From Burkholderiales bacterium (GTDB lineage: Bacteria; Pseudomonadota; Gammaproteobacteria; Burkholderiales; Usitatibacteraceae): DNA of 39,156 bases. The notes beneath the pieces are model-generated. The model was not told where the DNA came from. It did no database searches and saw only the letters and a program-made list of their open reading frames with translations. The stretch covers positions 1 through 39,156 of the forward strand of contig JACMOJ010000095.1 in the NCBI GenBank assembly GCA_014378085.1, written 5' to 3'. The position numbers were made by a program, and so were the translations under genes. Shown piece by piece: positions 16,483 through 23,978 of the stretch (the stretch's first letter is position 1; the number at the start of each line of letters is the position of its first letter).

Positions 16483-18894
16483 TTACAGCCTGATGCGATT
16501 TAGTCGCAGTGCATTCATTATTACCGAGACAGAACTCAGCGCCATCGCCGCACCCGCCAACACCGGCGAGAGCAGCAGGCCAAATGCAGGGTACAGCACA
16601 CCCGCAGCAACCGGGATTCCCAGCGCGTTATAGCCGAAGGCAAACACCAAATTTTGTCGGATGTTTGACATCGTCGCTTTTGACAGCGACGCGGCCCTGG
16701 CGATGCCGTTGAGATCACCTTTGACCAGCGTCACGCCCGCACTCTCCATCGCGACGTCGGTGCCGGTGCCCATGGCGATGCCGACGTCGGCTTGTGCGAG
16801 CGCCGGTGCATCGTTGATGCCGTCACCCGCCATAGCGACCTTGCGGCCCTCGGTTTGCAGGCGCTTAATGTGCCCGGCTTTAGCTTCAGGCAACACTTCC
16901 GCCAGAAATTCATCAATGCCTAATTGTTTTGCCACCGCACTCGCGGTGCTTTGCGAATCCCCCGTGAGCATAACGACCCGCACCCCGGTTGCCTTCAGCG
17001 CGGCAATTGCGCCGGGCGTGGTGTCCTTAATTGGATCCGCCACCGCCACAATGCCGCAGGCTTTGCCATCGACCGCAAAAAAGACCACGGTTTTGGCCTG
17101 TGCTCGCCACGCCTCTGCGCGCGCTTCCCACGGCTCGGTCTTGATGTTCTCCTGCTCAAGAAAACCGCGGCTGCCCACCAGCACCGACTTATTGCCGGCT
17201 TTCGCGCGGACGCCCAAACCATTTACCGCATCAAATTCGCTGACCGCCGCAGGTGCGACACCACGCGACTTGGCAGCCTCAACAATAGCGGTCGCGATGG
17301 GGTGTTCAGAAAGTTGTTCAACGCCAGCCACTAGTGCTAACGCGTCGTTCTCAAGAACACCCTCGGCAATAAAATCGGTCATCGCAGGATGGCCCAAGGT
17401 CAGCGTGCCGGTCTTGTCCACCACAACGGTATCAATATCACGCATCCGTTCAATGGCTTCAGCATTGCGAAACAAAATCCCCGCCCTAGCACCTTGTCCC
17501 ATTGCCACCGTCATCGAAATTGGTGTCGCGAGACCAACTGCACAAGGACAGGCGATGATCAACACCGCAATCGCATTGAGGAACGCATAACCAAATCGAG
17601 GCTCTGGCCCCATGAACCACCACACCAACGCGGTGATGACGGCGATGGCCACAACTGCCTGCACAAAATAGGCCGCGATGATGTCGGCCATGCGCTGAAT
17701 CGGCGCACGGGTGCGCTGCGCGACACTGACCATATGAATAATCTGTGCCAGCAGCGTATCCGCACCGACACGCTCAGCGCGGATGAGTAGCGCGCCGTTG
17801 CCATTAACGGTAGCACCCGTCACTTTTGACCCGGTGATTTTCGCCACCGGCACTGGCTCACCCGTCACCATCGATTCGTCGACGCGACTCGCCCCCTCAA
17901 TCACCGTGCCATCCACCGGCACCTTTTCGCCAGGCTTCACCCGCAGCTTGTCGCCCACGACGACGGCTTCCATTGCGATCTGCGCTTCGGTGCCATCATC
18001 ACCCACGCGCCACGCCAAATTCGGCGCCAGCTTGAGTAACTGTTGAATCGCCTGACTGGTTTGCCCCATGGCCCGGAGCTGCAAATAATCGCCCAGAATG
18101 ACCAGCGTGACAATTACCGCCGCGGCTTCGAAATAGGTACCCACCGCACCATCATGTTCACGGAACTCTTGCGGAAACCAACTCGGTGCCAACACGGCGG
18201 CGAGGCTAAATGCGTAGGCCAGCCCTACCCCTAGGCCGATCAAGGTGTACATATTCAATGCGCGGTGCACGAGCGAAAACCAAAACTTACTCAAGATCGG
18301 CCAGCCGACCCAAAGTACAACGGGCGTGCCGAGCAGAAACTCGATCCAGCCCCGCACGCGCGGCTGAATGCCAAAAAGATCGTGCAATCCGACCATCGGT
18401 GACATGGCGAGAATCAACAGCGGCACCGACAGCGCTGTGCCGACCCAGAGCCTCAGTCGTAGGTTCATCAACCCATCGCGACTGCCGTCCCCGGCTGCAA
18501 CAGCGGCGGCATCAGCAACGGCATTGGCAGTGGCACCCACAACCGGCACCAAGGTCATCCCGCACTTTGGGCAATCGCCGGGCTGTGGGCGCAGGATTTC
18601 GGGGTGCATTGGGCAGGTGTACTGCGTTGCCGTCACCTGCGAAGTCATTGGCGCACTCGCCGCCAGTACTTGAACCAACGCCATGCCGCACTTCGGACAG
18701 CTACCGGGTTTTGCCGCAATGATCTCGGGATGCATCGGGCAGGTGTAGGACACTGCGGCGACGTGGGAAGGGTGCACAAGGTTGGTCGCATCGGTCCCAT
18801 CGGGCACGTTGGGCGGAGGTGGCGTATGTGGCTTAGGTGGCGTAGGCGGCGCATGACCCAGTGCAGGACTCGTATGATTGTGCTGATCAGTCAT
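16483..18894 (-). CDS. copA: Copper-translocating P1B-type ATPase
   Basis: An 803-residue inner-membrane ATPase that would export Cu(I). After a His/Pro-rich N-terminal tail come two heavy-metal-binding YTCPMHPE modules (residues 50-74 and 92-117, each ending CPKCGM) in place of classical CxxC HMA domains. The core has the actuator motif VTGEP (about 343-347), the membrane metal site CPC (449-451) in [13 protein letters not shown], the phosphorylation site DKTGTLT with Asp493, the nucleotide-binding SEHPIA, and [10 protein letters not shown] near the end. The CPC motif and the MxxSS-type last helix ([15 protein letters not shown]) fit copper specificity. Silver or other soft metals are possible. 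It lies downstream of a DUF2933 gene on the same strand and converges with the patatin gene. Confidence 0.93.
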   Translation of the reverse strand: MTDQHNHTSPALGHAPPTPPKPHTPPPPNVPDGTDATNLVHPSHVAAVSYTCPMHPEIIAAKPGSCPKCGMALVQVLAASAPMTSQVTATQYTCPMHPEILRPQPGDCPKCGMTLVPVVGATANAVADAAAVAAGDGSRDGLMNLRLRLWVGTALSVPLLILAMSPMVGLHDLFGIQPRVRGWIEFLLGTPVVLWVGWPILSKFWFSLVHRALNMYTLIGLGVGLAYAFSLAAVLAPSWFPQEFREHDGAVGTYFEAAAVIVTLVILGDYLQLRAMGQTSQAIQQLLKLAPNLAWRVGDDGTEAQIAMEAVVVGDKLRVKPGEKVPVDGTVIEGASRVDESMVTGEPVPVAKITGSKVTGATVNGNGALLIRAERVGADTLLAQIIHMVSVAQRTRAPIQRMADIIAAYFVQAVVAIAVITALVWWFMGPEPRFGYAFLNAIAVLIIACPCAVGLATPISMTVAMGQGARAGILFRNAEAIERMRDIDTVVVDKTGTLTLGHPAMTDFIAEGVLENDALALVAGVEQLSEHPIATAIVEAAKSRGVAPAAVSEFDAVNGLGVRAKAGNKSVLVGSRGFLEQENIKTEPWEARAEAWRAQAKTVVFFAVDGKACGIVAVADPIKDTTPGAIAALKATGVRVVMLTGDSQSTASAVAKQLGIDEFLAEVLPEAKAGHIKRLQTEGRKVAMAGDGINDAPALAQADVGIAMGTGTDVAMESAGVTLVKGDLNGIARAASLSKATMSNIRQNLVFAFGYNALGIPVAAGVLYPAFGLLLSPVLAGAAMALSSVSVIMNALRLNRIRL

Positions 18895-18999
18895 CTCTGC
18901 TCTCGCACGGATTGCGCAAAAGGGCTAACTGAATGCGCTGCTGCTGCGAAGATCAGGAACTGGATGCTACGCTGCGCGTTACAACGGTCACTTGAGCGA

Positions 19000-19224
19000 T
19001 CAATGTTCATCTTGTTCCGCTGACACAGATTTGTCTTGATGGCCATGGTGAGCGTGACCGCCGTGGCCACCGTGCATGAATAGATGCATGAGCGGGCAGG
19101 CCAGCAGCAGCGCATAAGGCGCAACGCCGAGCACGTGCCTCCAATGTTCGCGTGACGGGTAGACGCCGGCGATGATCGCAAGCATCGCAACGGCTCCCTT
19201 CCAGCGTGGAATCGCTGAACCCAC
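19000..19224 (-). CDS. DUF2933-type small membrane protein (copper-associated)
   Basis: A small protein with one hydrophobic segment and the family end HWRHVLGVAPYALLLACPLMHLFMHGGHGGHAHHGH, split here by eye into a membrane part and a His/Gly tail. DUF2933 proteins commonly accompany copper- and silver-resistance ATPases, and this one is just upstream of copA on the same strand with a gap of about 105 bases. The His-rich tail could bind metal. The start is uncertain. I use GTG 19224 (74 residues). Met 19185 would leave 61 residues and cut into the domain, while longer options to TTG 19356 have an unconvincing Arg-rich start. Confidence 0.65.
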   Translation of the reverse strand: MGSAIPRWKGAVAMLAIIAGVYPSREHWRHVLGVAPYALLLACPLMHLFMHGGHGGHAHHGHQDKSVSAEQDEH

Positions 19225-19356
19225 GTTTGGCTTATTCTTGGATCGCTGATCATCGCTGTAGCCTAAACAAACATGACGCTTAACGCTAAAACGGGACACC
19301 GGGTAGCGGTTGCGCGCAGTCAACGATTGCAGCAATGTTTTGCGCCATCTCGCCAA

Positions 19357-19715
19357 TAGCAGGACTATAAACTAAGAATTTTGCAAACGCATTGATGGGC
19401 GGGCGCTTTCAGGCTCTTTTGGCTTGGTACGTCCTTGGAATAACGGGTTTAAAGGTCTGTAGACGCTTTGCCAATGACGGCAGCATGGTGTCGTGCCGCG
19501 CGGTGGAAGCAAAGCGGATGCCGATTCGGTTGGCGGCGTAGCGCCACTACCGCGCAAATTTTTTCGGCGTGGCCGGTGAGGTAGGTAAAAATCACGCTGC
19601 GGGGAGAGTTGCGGCGAATAATCCTGCGTGCAACCTTGATGGTTTTGCACCAATCACGATGTTGTACAGATGGCTCAGCGCGGAACGCGCCGTGCGGCGG
19701 GCCAAGCTGGTTTCG
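19357..19715. other. Degenerate intergenic region containing a dppF remnant
   Basis: About 360 bases with no intact gene. The only recognisable content is the fragment homologous to the 3' end of dppF at 19470-19541. Flanking sequence on either side shows no resemblance to dppF neighbours that I can see. Confidence 0.5.
19470..19541 (+). pseudogene. Decayed 3'-terminal fragment of a dppF-like gene
   Basis: These 72 bases align without gaps to the last 24 codons of dppF (15187-15258), with 64 of 72 identical by hand count, including the TAG stop. Translation gives NDGSMVSCRAVEAKRMPIR against DDGSMVSCHAVEENRMPIR, followed by LAA-stop in both. Four codons differ in amino acid and three only silently. 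Nothing upstream extends the reading frame into the rest of an ATPase, so only the end survives. Confidence 0.8.
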
Positions 19716-20093
19716 CTACTCGTGCCTAGCCCCGCATAGATGAAGCATTTCATGCCCGATAGTCGCCAGCGAAATCTGGTCATTCCAACTTTTCGGCAGC
19801 GCACTAACAATCACGCCGCCGCCTGCATACGGCTTAAAGCAGGCCATCGCGGTGGTGCTCAACGTGCTGCACTCGCGCATCGCATCCTTGGCGTCTAATA
19901 ATCGGATGGTCACGTTGTACTCACCGTTGACACAGCTTACGGGAGCCTTTAGGGGCGCGGGCCGATAGGTATGCACCGGCGTTTCGTATGCTGAAATCGC
20001 TTCAAACGTGGAGCAGCCAGCCAGCACGACTAGCCCAGCCGCCGCCATCAATCCGTTTAGCTTGTCGCCGGATAGCGTAATCCGATTCAACAT
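19716..20093 (-). CDS. Small lipoprotein ending in a metzincin-type zinc motif
   Basis: A 125-residue predicted lipoprotein of unknown function. The signal has lipobox VLAGC with Cys27. I choose ATG 20093 because GGGGAG stands just before it. The frame also reaches ATG 20105. The last twelve residues are HEMLHLCGARHE, which fits the HExxHxxGxxH zinc signature of metzincin metalloproteases, starting at His114. The chain stops immediately after the motif, whereas metzincins normally continue to a Met-turn. It could be a minimal peptidase, a zinc-binding non-catalytic lipoprotein, or the N-terminal piece of a longer gene broken at 19716. The remainder (YNVTIRLLDAKDAM, CFKPYAGGGVIVSALP) is unfamiliar to me. 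Confidence 0.6.
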   Translation of the reverse strand: MLNRITLSGDKLNGLMAAAGLVVLAGCSTFEAISAYETPVHTYRPAPLKAPVSCVNGEYNVTIRLLDAKDAMRECSTLSTTAMACFKPYAGGGVIVSALPKSWNDQISLATIGHEMLHLCGARHE

Positions 20094-20635
20094 CTTTCTC
20101 CCCATCCGTTACTTGTCCATGTAGCCAAATCGGCGGGCACACAACGTGTACCGAGTGCGACTAATTATGGAGAGCGGCCAAAATGGAGAACGTTTGAAAA
20201 GCAGCGCGATTGACTGGCTATTCCGGAAACAAATATCCCTGAGCAGCATTCGCCCGCCACATTGTGGGTATGCGGGCAAGTTAGTTTCAGCGTCGAGGAT
20301 CGCGACGGTCGTGGCATCGATCAACGGCGACGTAGCTTCAGGCAGGTTGCGTCCTAAGCGACGAGTCGCGCGAATATGCTGTGGGCGGCTGTCGCGCCAC
20401 TCACAGCATGTCATCCCGACGTCGGCCGGAATTTAAGTGGTGTTTCCAGTCGCGGCTTCGCGAACTTGGGCCCCAGCCTGGGCCGGGGCGACATTTATCG
20501 TTCATGCTGGGTAGACGCTGCGTAGACGCTGTATTGCCCTGTAAGCGAGGGGGCGCCATGTCGCGCTTACCACCGCCAAGGCGCGACGTTGATCTGCACG
20601 AGCCGCATTAATACCTGCGCCAGCAGGACGATACG
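20094..20635. other. Intergenic region without a credible gene
   Basis: About 540 bases between two minus-strand genes. Weak frames on both strands lack a ribosome-binding site and any family resemblance. A GC-rich palindromic stretch lies at 20468-20490 around CCCAGCCTGGG, and a duplicated GTAGACGCTG occurs at 20511-20531. Both look like dispersed-repeat debris. Confidence 0.4.
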
Positions 20636-21745
20636 CTAGGGCTTCAGTGCCTTGTACAACATCGGCAAGCTAGTTTCAATCCGGTAGTCGATGCCGGAGT
20701 GGGTATCGTCAAACTCTTCATAGACGTGCTTGATGCCCGCAAGCTTCATGCGCTTGGACAAAATACGTGACCCAAAATGGATGGCGTATTGATCCCGCCA
20801 ACCGCAATCCACATAGATTGCCTTGAGGGATTTCAGATTGTCACGGTACTTGGTGACGAGGTGAATAGGATCGTGTTTTAGCCAAGCCTTCCAGCGCGTC
20901 CCAATGAGCTCGCCGGTTTCAAGATTAAACGGCAACCGAAACCCCAACGGCGCTTTGGGATCGGTATCGTAACTCGCCGCCATCGCGATGATCATTAATG
21001 CGTGGCCCTCACCGTCGGTGGGTTTTTCTTTTTTCCAAATGTGTTCAAGAAAGTTCTTGACGCGTCCGTCATCCTTGCCGAGCGCGGCCTTCTTTTCTTC
21101 TTTGAGCACGTCATACGCGCCATTCTCGCGACGTTTGGTGCGGTGTTTGGTTAACTCTGTGAGTGTGCGCGGCCAATCATTCATGTACACAAAGTTGAAA
21201 TACGCATCACCGGAGTGGCTGGCGACGGCCCCCCAATACTTCGCGTACTTCATGCCGTGGATGATGGCACCGTAGCCGCCCGATGACTTACCGAAGCAAC
21301 CGCGGTGCTCACGCGATGCTAGGGTACGAAACTCGTTGTCAATGAACGCAATGAGTTCCTTGGTCAGGTAGTCAGCGTAGTCACCGATGGCCGAAGAGTT
21401 GATGTACTGATTACCGCCGAGTGAAGTGAAACAATCGGGGAACACCACAATCGCCGGACCCATCTTGCCGTCATGGGTGATACGCGCGATGCGCTCTGGA
21501 ATATTCTCGTCGAACGGTTTCCAGTTCAGGTGTGCGAGCCCCGAACCGGTAAAGCCCACTAGATCAAACAACACCGGAAAGCGACGTCCCTGTTTTGTGT
21601 TGCTACCCTCATCGTATTGTGGCGGCAGCCAGACGGCGAGCTTGCGAACGTGCGGGTCGCCGAGCGGGTTACCCTTCAGGACGTTCGACGTATGTTCAAG
21701 AAATACAATGCGGCCTTGCGGCCAATTGACTCTTTTGATTGCCAT
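20636..21745 (-). CDS. Esterase-D-type alpha/beta hydrolase
   Basis: A 369-residue alpha/beta-hydrolase of the putative esterase family (esterase D / PF00756 type). The nucleophile elbow is GCFGKSSGGYGA with Ser154 in GKSSG. A probable catalytic His is in DDTHSGIDYR near the C-terminus, and an Asp candidate lies in the YVDCGWRDQYAIHFG segment. The beta-strand before the oxyanion loop is FPVLFDLVGFTG. No signal peptide is visible, so it is probably cytosolic. A good Shine-Dalgarno (GGGAG) precedes ATG 21745. Carbohydrate-esterase, S-formylglutathione hydrolase-like or enterochelin-esterase-like roles are all possible. It stands alone with its own gaps on both sides. Confidence 0.8.
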   Translation of the reverse strand: MAIKRVNWPQGRIVFLEHTSNVLKGNPLGDPHVRKLAVWLPPQYDEGSNTKQGRRFPVLFDLVGFTGSGLAHLNWKPFDENIPERIARITHDGKMGPAIVVFPDCFTSLGGNQYINSSAIGDYADYLTKELIAFIDNEFRTLASREHRGCFGKSSGGYGAIIHGMKYAKYWGAVASHSGDAYFNFVYMNDWPRTLTELTKHRTKRRENGAYDVLKEEKKAALGKDDGRVKNFLEHIWKKEKPTDGEGHALMIIAMAASYDTDPKAPLGFRLPFNLETGELIGTRWKAWLKHDPIHLVTKYRDNLKSLKAIYVDCGWRDQYAIHFGSRILSKRMKLAGIKHVYEEFDDTHSGIDYRIETSLPMLYKALKP

Positions 21746-21841
21746 GTTGCTCCCGCGGTCGATATCAGCAGGAATTATGGCAGAGCACTCGCGCCAACGA
21801 CGTCGCGTTTGGCGTGGCTGGCGCCGCTAGCGCAACCGCAA

Positions 21842-22072
21842 CTATGCTTTTAAGCGGCTAGCAGTGACAACAAACCGATCAAAACGAATGACGGACGTCG
21901 CACGTGTCGGCTCGACAACATTTGAGGCTTCACTTGCGATTGCGCTTTGATAGGTTGCTTCTTGATCGGTCACCACGAGGTGCACACCCGCAACGTGCAT
22001 GCTAATGACTAGTGCAGTCACCATCGCCGAGGTTGCAAAGTTTCCGGTGTTTTTAAATTTGCTGCTGTACAT
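21842..22072 (-). CDS. Hypothetical 76-residue exported or membrane protein
   Basis: A small protein with an N-terminal basic stretch (MYSSKFKNTG) followed by a hydrophobic segment (TSAMVTALVISMHVAGVHLVV), then a polar C-terminus ending FDRFVVTASRLKA. That pattern is consistent with a signal peptide or a single membrane anchor with a short periplasmic tail. The gene call rests on an excellent Shine-Dalgarno (AAGGAG, 7 bases before the ATG), correct spacing and placement between genes. I do not recognise the family. Confidence 0.6.
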   Translation of the reverse strand: MYSSKFKNTGNFATSAMVTALVISMHVAGVHLVVTDQEATYQSAIASEASNVVEPTRATSVIRFDRFVVTASRLKA

Positions 22073-22247
22073 GGTATTTCTCCTTAATCACTATAAAAGG
22101 CTCGGCATTCACTTGTGGCGTTTGCGCTGCCTTCAGGTCGTTGGATACAACGTGAGCGGATTGTGGATGTTGCTATGTTGAAATAAAACTTACTTGCGAC
22201 AGACTGCCGAAATCAGAAGTTGAATCGCGTTTAATGCAGCGCTTACT

Positions 22248-22277
22248 GCGGCCCAGCGCGGCCCAGCGCGGCCCAGC
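22248..22277 (+). repeat. 10-bp tandem repeat, three perfect units
   Basis: GCGGCCCAGC occurs three times without interruption or mismatch. Confidence 0.9.
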
Positions 22278-22292
22278 CCGCCGTGATAACGC

Positions 22293-22313
22293 TTAACGGT
22301 TAACGGTTAACGG
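22293..22313 (+). repeat. 7-bp tandem repeat, three perfect units
   Basis: TTAACGG occurs three times without mismatch, 15 bases after the 10-bp array. Overlapping GTTAAC palindromes arise from it. Confidence 0.9.
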
Positions 22314-22440
22314 GCAGACGCCAACGAAACTTTAGATGCAGCTTGTGACACTCACATGAATCGTCCAGTTGTTCACAATTGCCGTGAATCCCCGTCACAG
22401 TTCCCGATAAAATCGGTTTGTCACCTACCGGAGAAAAAAA

Positions 22441-22947
22441 ATGACGATTTCCTTGTATTCCGCATCCGTTCCCATTTACCAAATGGGCCTCAATAACCTC
22501 AAGGGCGTACTCGCCAAAGGTGCCGCGTTCGCAGTCGCGAAAAAAATCGACGAATCCGTATTGATGAGCGCACGATTGGCTCCCGATATGTTGCCAATGA
22601 GCCGTCAAGTCCAAATCGCCTGTGACTTTGCCAAAGGCAGCATCGCCCGGCTTGCGGGTCTCGAAGTACCAAAATGGGAAGACACCGAAAAATCGTTCGC
22701 CGATCTCGCTGCACGTATCGACAAAACCGTCGCCTACGTGGGTGAATTTACGGCGGCGCAAATCGACGGCCAGGAGGATCGTAATATCGAACTCACCATC
22801 GCCGGCAATTCGATGTCGTTTAAGGGCCAGCCATATTTATTGAACGTTGCGATGCCGAATTTTTATTTTCATCTCACCACCGCCTACGCCATCCTTCGTC
22901 ACAATGGCGTGGAGATCGGTAAGAGCGATTTCCTCGGTCGTCGCTAA
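22441..22947 (+). CDS. DUF1993 family protein
   Basis: A 168-residue cytosolic protein of the DUF1993 family, which has a DinB-like helical-bundle fold and no established role. Recognisable features are the opening ISLYSASVPIYQMGLNNLKGVL, the segment SARLAPDMLPMSRQVQIACDFAKG, and the late FYFHLTTAYAILRHNGVEIGKSDFLG, all typical of the family. Length matches the norm of about 170. The ATG follows GGAG with an A-rich spacer. The gene appears monocistronic between two repeat-bearing gaps. Confidence 0.9.
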   Translation: MTISLYSASVPIYQMGLNNLKGVLAKGAAFAVAKKIDESVLMSARLAPDMLPMSRQVQIACDFAKGSIARLAGLEVPKWEDTEKSFADLAARIDKTVAYVGEFTAAQIDGQEDRNIELTIAGNSMSFKGQPYLLNVAMPNFYFHLTTAYAILRHNGVEIGKSDFLGRR

Positions 22948-22958
22948 CGGGTTGACGG

Positions 22959-23046
22959 CTGGGTCAAGTCTGGGTCAAGTCTGGATTAAGGCAGAGTGCA
23001 GGCACAGTGCAAGCAGAGTGAAGGTAGAGCGAGGGCAAGATGGCGC
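22959..23046 (+). repeat. 11-bp tandem repeat array, about 8 degenerate units
   Basis: The period stays at 11 bases for eight units: CTGGGTCAAGT twice perfectly, CTGGATTAAGG, CAGAGTGCAGG, CACAGTGCAAG, CAGAGTGAAGG, TAGAGCGAGGG and CAAGATGGCGC. The units drift progressively. The array fills most of the gap between the DUF1993 gene and the membrane-anchored hydrolase and ends 34 bases before the latter's ATG. Confidence 0.8.
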
Positions 23047-23080
23047 AGCGGGCCGATGATGCAAGAATAGAGAGTACGTG

Positions 23081-23896
23081 ATGAAGCACTTTCGTCGCGG
23101 TATCGGCGGCTTTATTGCCTCGGTCACCCTGCTTGGCGTACTCGCCTACGGCGGCGTCGCGGGATTTTTTTATGTCGGGCAGGAGACGCTGATCTTCCGC
23201 CCGACACCTCTCGCGGCTTCACACCAGTTCAACTTGCCACAGACAACGGAAGTGAATCTGGTCGTTGATGGTGCAACGTTGTCGGCGTTACATTTCAAAC
23301 AGCCGGACCCAAAGGGCGTCATTTTTTTTCTGCATGGCAACGGCGGCAATTTATCGTCTTGGTTGCGCTCCACCGACTTCTACCGAAAGAACAACTTCGA
23401 TGTCTTCATGATCGACTATCGCGGTTACGGCAAGAGTACCGGCAGCATCGAATCTGAGGCACAACTACATCGTGATGTCATGACGGCGTGGCAATGGATT
23501 TCACCGCAATATGAAGGCAAGAAGCGTGTGATCTACGGGCGCTCGTTGGGCGCGACCCTCGCCGCGAAGTTATCGGCCGAAGTTTCATCGGATCTGACCG
23601 TACTGGTATCTCCCTTCTATAACCTCAACGCAATGCGCGAAGCGCACTACGCTTGGCTGCCCGCCTCACTCATGCGTTATACATTCACCACCGATCAGTG
23701 GCTGCCGCAAGCCAAAAGCCCGGTCGTTATCCTGCACGGCGAACGCGATGAACTCATCGAAGTCGATCAGGCGATCAGACTAAAGACAGCCGTCCCAAGT
23801 GTGGAACTGGTTCGGATTGAAGGCGGCACACATTACAACCTGCATCACTTGCCGCAGTATGTTGAGCCGCTCAGCGCGAGGCTTGCAAAGTTATAA
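23081..23896 (+). CDS. Membrane-anchored alpha/beta hydrolase (BEM46/ABHD13-like)
   Basis: A 271-residue hydrolase with an N-terminal membrane anchor or uncleaved signal (GFIASVTLLGVLAYGGVAGF). It also has the QETLIFRP motif typical of the group related to yeast BEM46 and animal ABHD13. Using residue numbers from the adjacent GTG at 23078, the oxyanion loop is HGNGG (86-90), the nucleophile is Ser156 in YGRSLGA, the acid lies in HGERDELIE, and the histidine in GGTHYNLHH. A thioesterase or peptidase-like role at the membrane is conceivable, but the substrate is unknown. Start ATG 23081 is preferred over GTG 23078. Its 3' end abuts hairpin copy 2 and converges with the M28 peptidase gene. Confidence 0.85.
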   Translation: MKHFRRGIGGFIASVTLLGVLAYGGVAGFFYVGQETLIFRPTPLAASHQFNLPQTTEVNLVVDGATLSALHFKQPDPKGVIFFLHGNGGNLSSWLRSTDFYRKNNFDVFMIDYRGYGKSTGSIESEAQLHRDVMTAWQWISPQYEGKKRVIYGRSLGATLAAKLSAEVSSDLTVLVSPFYNLNAMREAHYAWLPASLMRYTFTTDQWLPQAKSPVVILHGERDELIEVDQAIRLKTAVPSVELVRIEGGTHYNLHHLPQYVEPLSARLAKL

Positions 23897-23907
23897 AGCC
23901 TAATATT

Positions 23908-23947
23908 GACGGGCGTTTCCAAGCACTTTTGCTCGAAAATGCCCGTC
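23908..23947. repeat. Conserved imperfect hairpin, copy 2 (between convergent genes)
   Basis: Arms GACGGGCGTTTCCAAGC (23908-23924) and GCTCGAAAATGCCCGTC (23931-23947) flank a 6-base loop (ACTTTT). Two internal mismatches sit at the same positions as in copy 1 at 5638. It lies between convergent genes, as copy 1 does. Confidence 0.75.
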
Positions 23948-23978
23948 AGATGGCGACTTTTGTGTTTCTACTTTCTGA

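Larger units (their letters stand above)
22073..22440. other. Intergenic region with two short tandem arrays
   Basis: A 368-base divergent gap between the 76-residue protein and the DUF1993 gene. It contains GCGGCCCAGC three times in a row (22248-22277) and TTAACGG three times in a row (22293-22313). A strong GGAG lies 8 bases before the DUF1993 start. No gene is evident. Confidence 0.6.

Noticed and set aside
16661..17590. 309-codon plus-strand frame
   Set aside because: It is wholly antisense to the clear copper ATPase gene, is Ala/Ser/Thr-rich as expected from complementary reading of a GC-rich gene, and shows no family motif.
19199..19211. TTCCA-GCG-TGGAA palindrome as a possible CueR/MerR-type copper operator
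   Set aside because: It lies at or within the start of the DUF2933 frame, its arms are only five bases, and no -35/-10 pair with MerR-type spacing surrounds it.
20109..20414. 101-codon minus-strand frame in the gap after the metzincin-type lipoprotein gene
   Set aside because: No Shine-Dalgarno, no hydrophobic or domain pattern, and composition like translated non-coding DNA.
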